Positions 61,335-64,000 of a stretch of DNA of 64,000 bases are shown here, in pieces. The stretch's first letter is position 1. The number at the start of each line of letters is the position of its first letter. The stretch lies in NCBI RefSeq assembly GCF_030816015.1, contig NZ_JAUSXN010000001.1, forward strand, positions 992,001 through 1,056,000, read 5' to 3'. The position numbers and the translations under genes were made by a program. This DNA comes from Pedobacter sp. W3I1 (GTDB lineage: Bacteria > Bacteroidota > Bacteroidia > Sphingobacteriales > Sphingobacteriaceae). The notes below the pieces were generated by a model that made no database searches, was not told the origin of the DNA, and saw only the letters and a program-made list of their open reading frames with translations.

Positions 61335-64000
61335 ATGTACAAAATTTATATTAAAAATTTATGTACGCCGCCCGGCTACATACCTAAATTTTTACGAATG
61401 ATGAAGTTAATTACGGTCATACTGCTTGCTTCGCTCGTGCAGGTAAGTGCAGCTTCATTTGGCCAGCTGGTTACATTAAAAGAAAAGAATGTAACATTAG
61501 AAAAGGTTTTTAGAGAGATCAGAAAACAATCTGGTTATGATGTTCTTTTATCAACCAATAAAATTAAAACCTCAACCACTTTAAATGTAGATTTTAATAA
61601 TTCTACTGTGGAAGAGGTGATGAACAAAATTGTTTCAGGTAGAGATTTAAGCTATACAGTAGAAGACAGAACCATTCTAATTAAATTAAAAGAAAAGTCA
61701 GTTTTTGATCAGGTTTTAGGATATTTTGTTGCTGTTAAAGTAACCGGAAAAGTAAAAGATAAAAATGGCGCAATACTTCCTGGCGTAAGCGTTAGAGAAA
61801 AAGGAGTAGCTAACGCTGTATCTACAAGTGCCAGCGGTGATTACTCAATTTCTGTTAAAGATGGCGCTACTTTAGTGTTTAGCTATATTGGTTATAAAAC
61901 ACTTGAGGTAGAAGTAGGTGGAAAAACAATCATAAATGTAAGTTTAGAAGAAGATGCCGCCCAGCTTAAAGAAGTAAATGTAGTTTCAACAGGTTATCAA
62001 GAACTAAATAAGAAATTATTTACCGGAGCAGCAACTTCTTTAAAAGCTTCTGATGTAAAGAGAGATGGTATAGCCGATGTAAGTAGGATGCTTGAGGGGC
62101 GTGTTGCTGGTGTATCGGTACAAAATGTTTCTGGTACTTTTGGTGCAGCACCAAAAATTCGTGTGCGTGGTGCTACATCCATTTCTGGTGATAATAAACC
62201 ATTATGGGTTGTTGATGGTATCATTTTAGAAGATGTGGTTAATATTTCCAATGAACAGTTATCAACAGGAGATCCATCAACCTTAGTAGGATCATCAGTA
62301 GCAGGGTTAAACCCTGACGATATTGAAAGCTTTAATATTTTAAAAGATGCTGCTGCAACAGCTCAATATGGTGCGAGAGCAATGAATGGTGTCGTAATTA
62401 TTACCACCAAAAAAGGTAAGAATACGGATGGAAAGCCATTAATTTCTTATACAGGTAACTTCTCTAGTTATATGAAACCATCATATAATAACTTCGATAT
62501 TCTTAACTCAGCAGATCAGATGAATGTGTATCTCGAAATGCAAAATAAGGGCTGGTTAAACCACTCTAGTTCTTCGAGAAGTGCAAATGGAGGTGTTTTT
62601 ACTAAAATGTATAACGAGATGTACATTTATGATTCGACAACAGGTACCTATGCACTTAGAAATGATGCACAAAGCCAAAAACAGTTTCTGCAAAGATATG
62701 CTGATAGCAACACTGATTGGTTCGATGTATTGTTTAAGCAGTCATTAATGCAGGAGCATTCGCTAAGCATAGCAACAGGTACGGCCAAATCGAAAATATA
62801 TGCATCAACAAGTTTTCTACAAGATAATGGATGGACTGTTGGTGATAATGTTAAAAGATTTACAGGAAATCTCCGTGGGAATTTTGATATCAGTGATAAA
62901 CTAACTTTGGAATTGATTACCCAAGGATCAATACGTGATCAAAAAGCCCCCGGTACGCTAGGTAGGAATGGTAATCCTGTTTATGGAACATATGACCGTG
63001 ATTTTGATATCAATCCTTTTAGTTATGCATTAAATACAAGTCGTACTTTAACACCTTATGATGCCAATGGCAATCGCGAATTTTTTACTCAAAACTATGC
63101 ACCATTTAATATCTTAAACGAATTAGAAAACAATACATTAGAATTGAATCTCATTGATTTCAAAGTTCAAGGTGGATTAAAATACAAGATTACCGATAAT
63201 ATTAAATACTCTTTTGATGGGGCATACAGATATGCAAAAACGAGTCAGGAACATAAGATTACTGAGAAATCGAACATGGCCCAGGCTTACCGTGCAGGTA
63301 TAAGCCCTAATGATGCTACAGTTAGAGGTAATAATAAATTCTTGTACAGCAATCCTGATGATCCGAATGCATTGCCTGTATCTGTGTTGCCATATGGTGG
63401 TTTTTATAAAACTAATGATGATAATATTGTTAACTATTACGTACGTAACAGTTTAGAATATGATAAGACTTTTAACGAAGATCATTTATTTAACGTCTTT
63501 GCAGCTCAGGAACTGCGCTATATCGATCGTCAGAATAAAGTTTTTGATGGTTATGGATATCAATATGATAAGGGTGGTGTACCATTTATTGATCCAAACA
63601 TTGTTAAATCAAATGTTGAAGGTGGTTTTAACTATTATAGTATGAATTACCGCTATGAGCGCTATCTAAATTACTCGCTAAGAGCGGCATATTCTTATAA
63701 AGGTAAATACAGTTTTAATGCAACTGGGCGGTATGATGGTTCTAACTTATTAGGTGAATCTCCAACGGCAAGATGGCTGCCAACATGGAATGTTTCAGGA
63801 GCTTGGAATATTGATACAGAAAATTTCATGCAAAGTGAAAGAATTAAAAATGTGGTTAACCGTGCAACTTTACGTGCAACTTACGGTTTGGTGGCTAGTA
63901 TGGGGTCTGCCACCAACTCTAGCTTAGTGTTAAGAAGCATGGCTACCCGCAGGCCATATATTCCAGAAAAGGAAACTAAATTATATATCGATGGTTTAGA
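61335..64000 (+). CDS. SusC/RagA-type TonB-dependent receptor with STN domain (truncated by window end)
   Basis: The visible 888 residues start MYKIYIKNLCTPPGYIPKFLRMMKL, a form frequent in Pedobacter receptors, with a signal core ending about residue 43. Then come an STN signalling domain (about 45-120), a carboxypeptidase-regulatory-like domain (about 135-205, GYKTLEVEV) and a plug domain with the SusC-type EVNVVSTGYQ, RMLEGRVAGVSV, WVVDGI and ILKDAAATAQYGARAMNGVVIITTKKG. The barrel runs past the end of the window without a stop. STN indicates signalling to the FecR/sigma pair. Substrate unknown. Confidence 0.93.
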   Translation, partial: MYKIYIKNLCTPPGYIPKFLRMMKLITVILLASLVQVSAASFGQLVTLKEKNVTLEKVFREIRKQSGYDVLLSTNKIKTSTTLNVDFNNSTVEEVMNKIVSGRDLSYTVEDRTILIKLKEKSVFDQVLGYFVAVKVTGKVKDKNGAILPGVSVREKGVANAVSTSASGDYSISVKDGATLVFSYIGYKTLEVEVGGKTIINVSLEEDAAQLKEVNVVSTGYQELNKKLFTGAATSLKASDVKRDGIADVSRMLEGRVAGVSVQNVSGTFGAAPKIRVRGATSISGDNKPLWVVDGIILEDVVNISNEQLSTGDPSTLVGSSVAGLNPDDIESFNILKDAAATAQYGARAMNGVVIITTKKGKNTDGKPLISYTGNFSSYMKPSYNNFDILNSADQMNVYLEMQNKGWLNHSSSSRSANGGVFTKMYNEMYIYDSTTGTYALRNDAQSQKQFLQRYADSNTDWFDVLFKQSLMQEHSLSIATGTAKSKIYASTSFLQDNGWTVGDNVKRFTGNLRGNFDISDKLTLELITQGSIRDQKAPGTLGRNGNPVYGTYDRDFDINPFSYALNTSRTLTPYDANGNREFFTQNYAPFNILNELENNTLELNLIDFKVQGGLKYKITDNIKYSFDGAYRYAKTSQEHKITEKSNMAQAYRAGISPNDATVRGNNKFLYSNPDDPNALPVSVLPYGGFYKTNDDNIVNYYVRNSLEYDKTFNEDHLFNVFAAQELRYIDRQNKVFDGYGYQYDKGGVPFIDPNIVKSNVEGGFNYYSMNYRYERYLNYSLRAAYSYKGKYSFNATGRYDGSNLLGESPTARWLPTWNVSGAWNIDTENFMQSERIKNVVNRATLRATYGLVASMGSATNSSLVLRSMATRRPYIPEKETKLYIDGL

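Overview
The window is an AT-rich chromosomal segment of a Bacteroidota bacterium, most likely a Pedobacter-like member of the Sphingobacteriaceae. The evidence is the promoter grammar (many TAnnTTTG -7 boxes, few Shine-Dalgarno sites), lipoprotein signals of the C-K-K type, an F-type ATP synthase locus without atpD/atpC, an alternative complex III (act) locus joined to cox genes, an ECF sigma/FecR/SusC module, and modular intergenic repeats. The genus is an inference; no rRNA gene is present. I saw no tRNA, CRISPR array, prophage or transposase gene.

Layout. 0-5.9 kb: ATP synthase genes (AtpI-like, atpB, E, F, H, A, G). 6.0-11.1 kb: an AAA ATPase behind a tandem repeat, small envelope genes, a three-copy repeat array and a DUF4349 lipoprotein. 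11.5-15.4 kb: ruvC, divergent from an overlapping trio (LPG-synthase-type membrane protein, glycosyltransferase 2, OppC-type permease). 15.5-18.1 kb: a minus-strand envelope redox cluster (tiny secreted peptide, cytochrome c lipoprotein, YceI, DUF5777 barrel, Rieske lipoprotein). 18.3-23.5 kb: a paired M16 peptidase operon and pgi. 23.7-33 kb: an M20 hydrolase, prfB with its programmed frameshift, a VapBC-like pair, an esterase and secreted lipoproteins, including GH16, CAP and GH18 proteins. 33-34.5 kb: methyltransferase and DUF1345 protein. 34.6-36.0 kb: a five-copy tandem array with a 265-bp unit. 36.0-38.4 kb: BlaI repressor, BlaR1-type M56 protease fused to a peptidoglycan amidase, and an NTF2-fold protein. 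38.6-41.2 kb: an outer-membrane barrel gene and 1.5 kb of mixed repeats. 41.2-59.1 kb: a deoxyhypusine-synthase homologue, then actABCDEF, coxB, coxA, ctaA, ctaB, two subunit-III genes, subunit IV, a SCO-like gene and DUF420. 59.2-64 kb: ECF sigma factor, FecR anti-sigma factor and a SusC-type receptor cut by the window end.

How it works together. The act-cox block encodes a menaquinol-to-oxygen chain (ACIII handing electrons to an aa3-type oxidase) plus heme A synthesis and assembly factors; the proton gradient it makes is used by the ATP synthase encoded at the other end of the window. The envelope genes (lipoproteins, glycan hydrolases, SusC receptor) fit a polymer-degrading soil or water bacterium.

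Most worth a second look: the BlaI/M56-amidase/NTF2 operon with three dyad operators on its promoter; the cytochrome c/YceI/barrel/Rieske cluster; a SCO-family gene without its copper cysteines; the two related repeat arrays; and promoters whose -7 box almost touches the start codon (prfB, the methyltransferase and blaI). All family calls come from reading motifs by eye; no database search was run.
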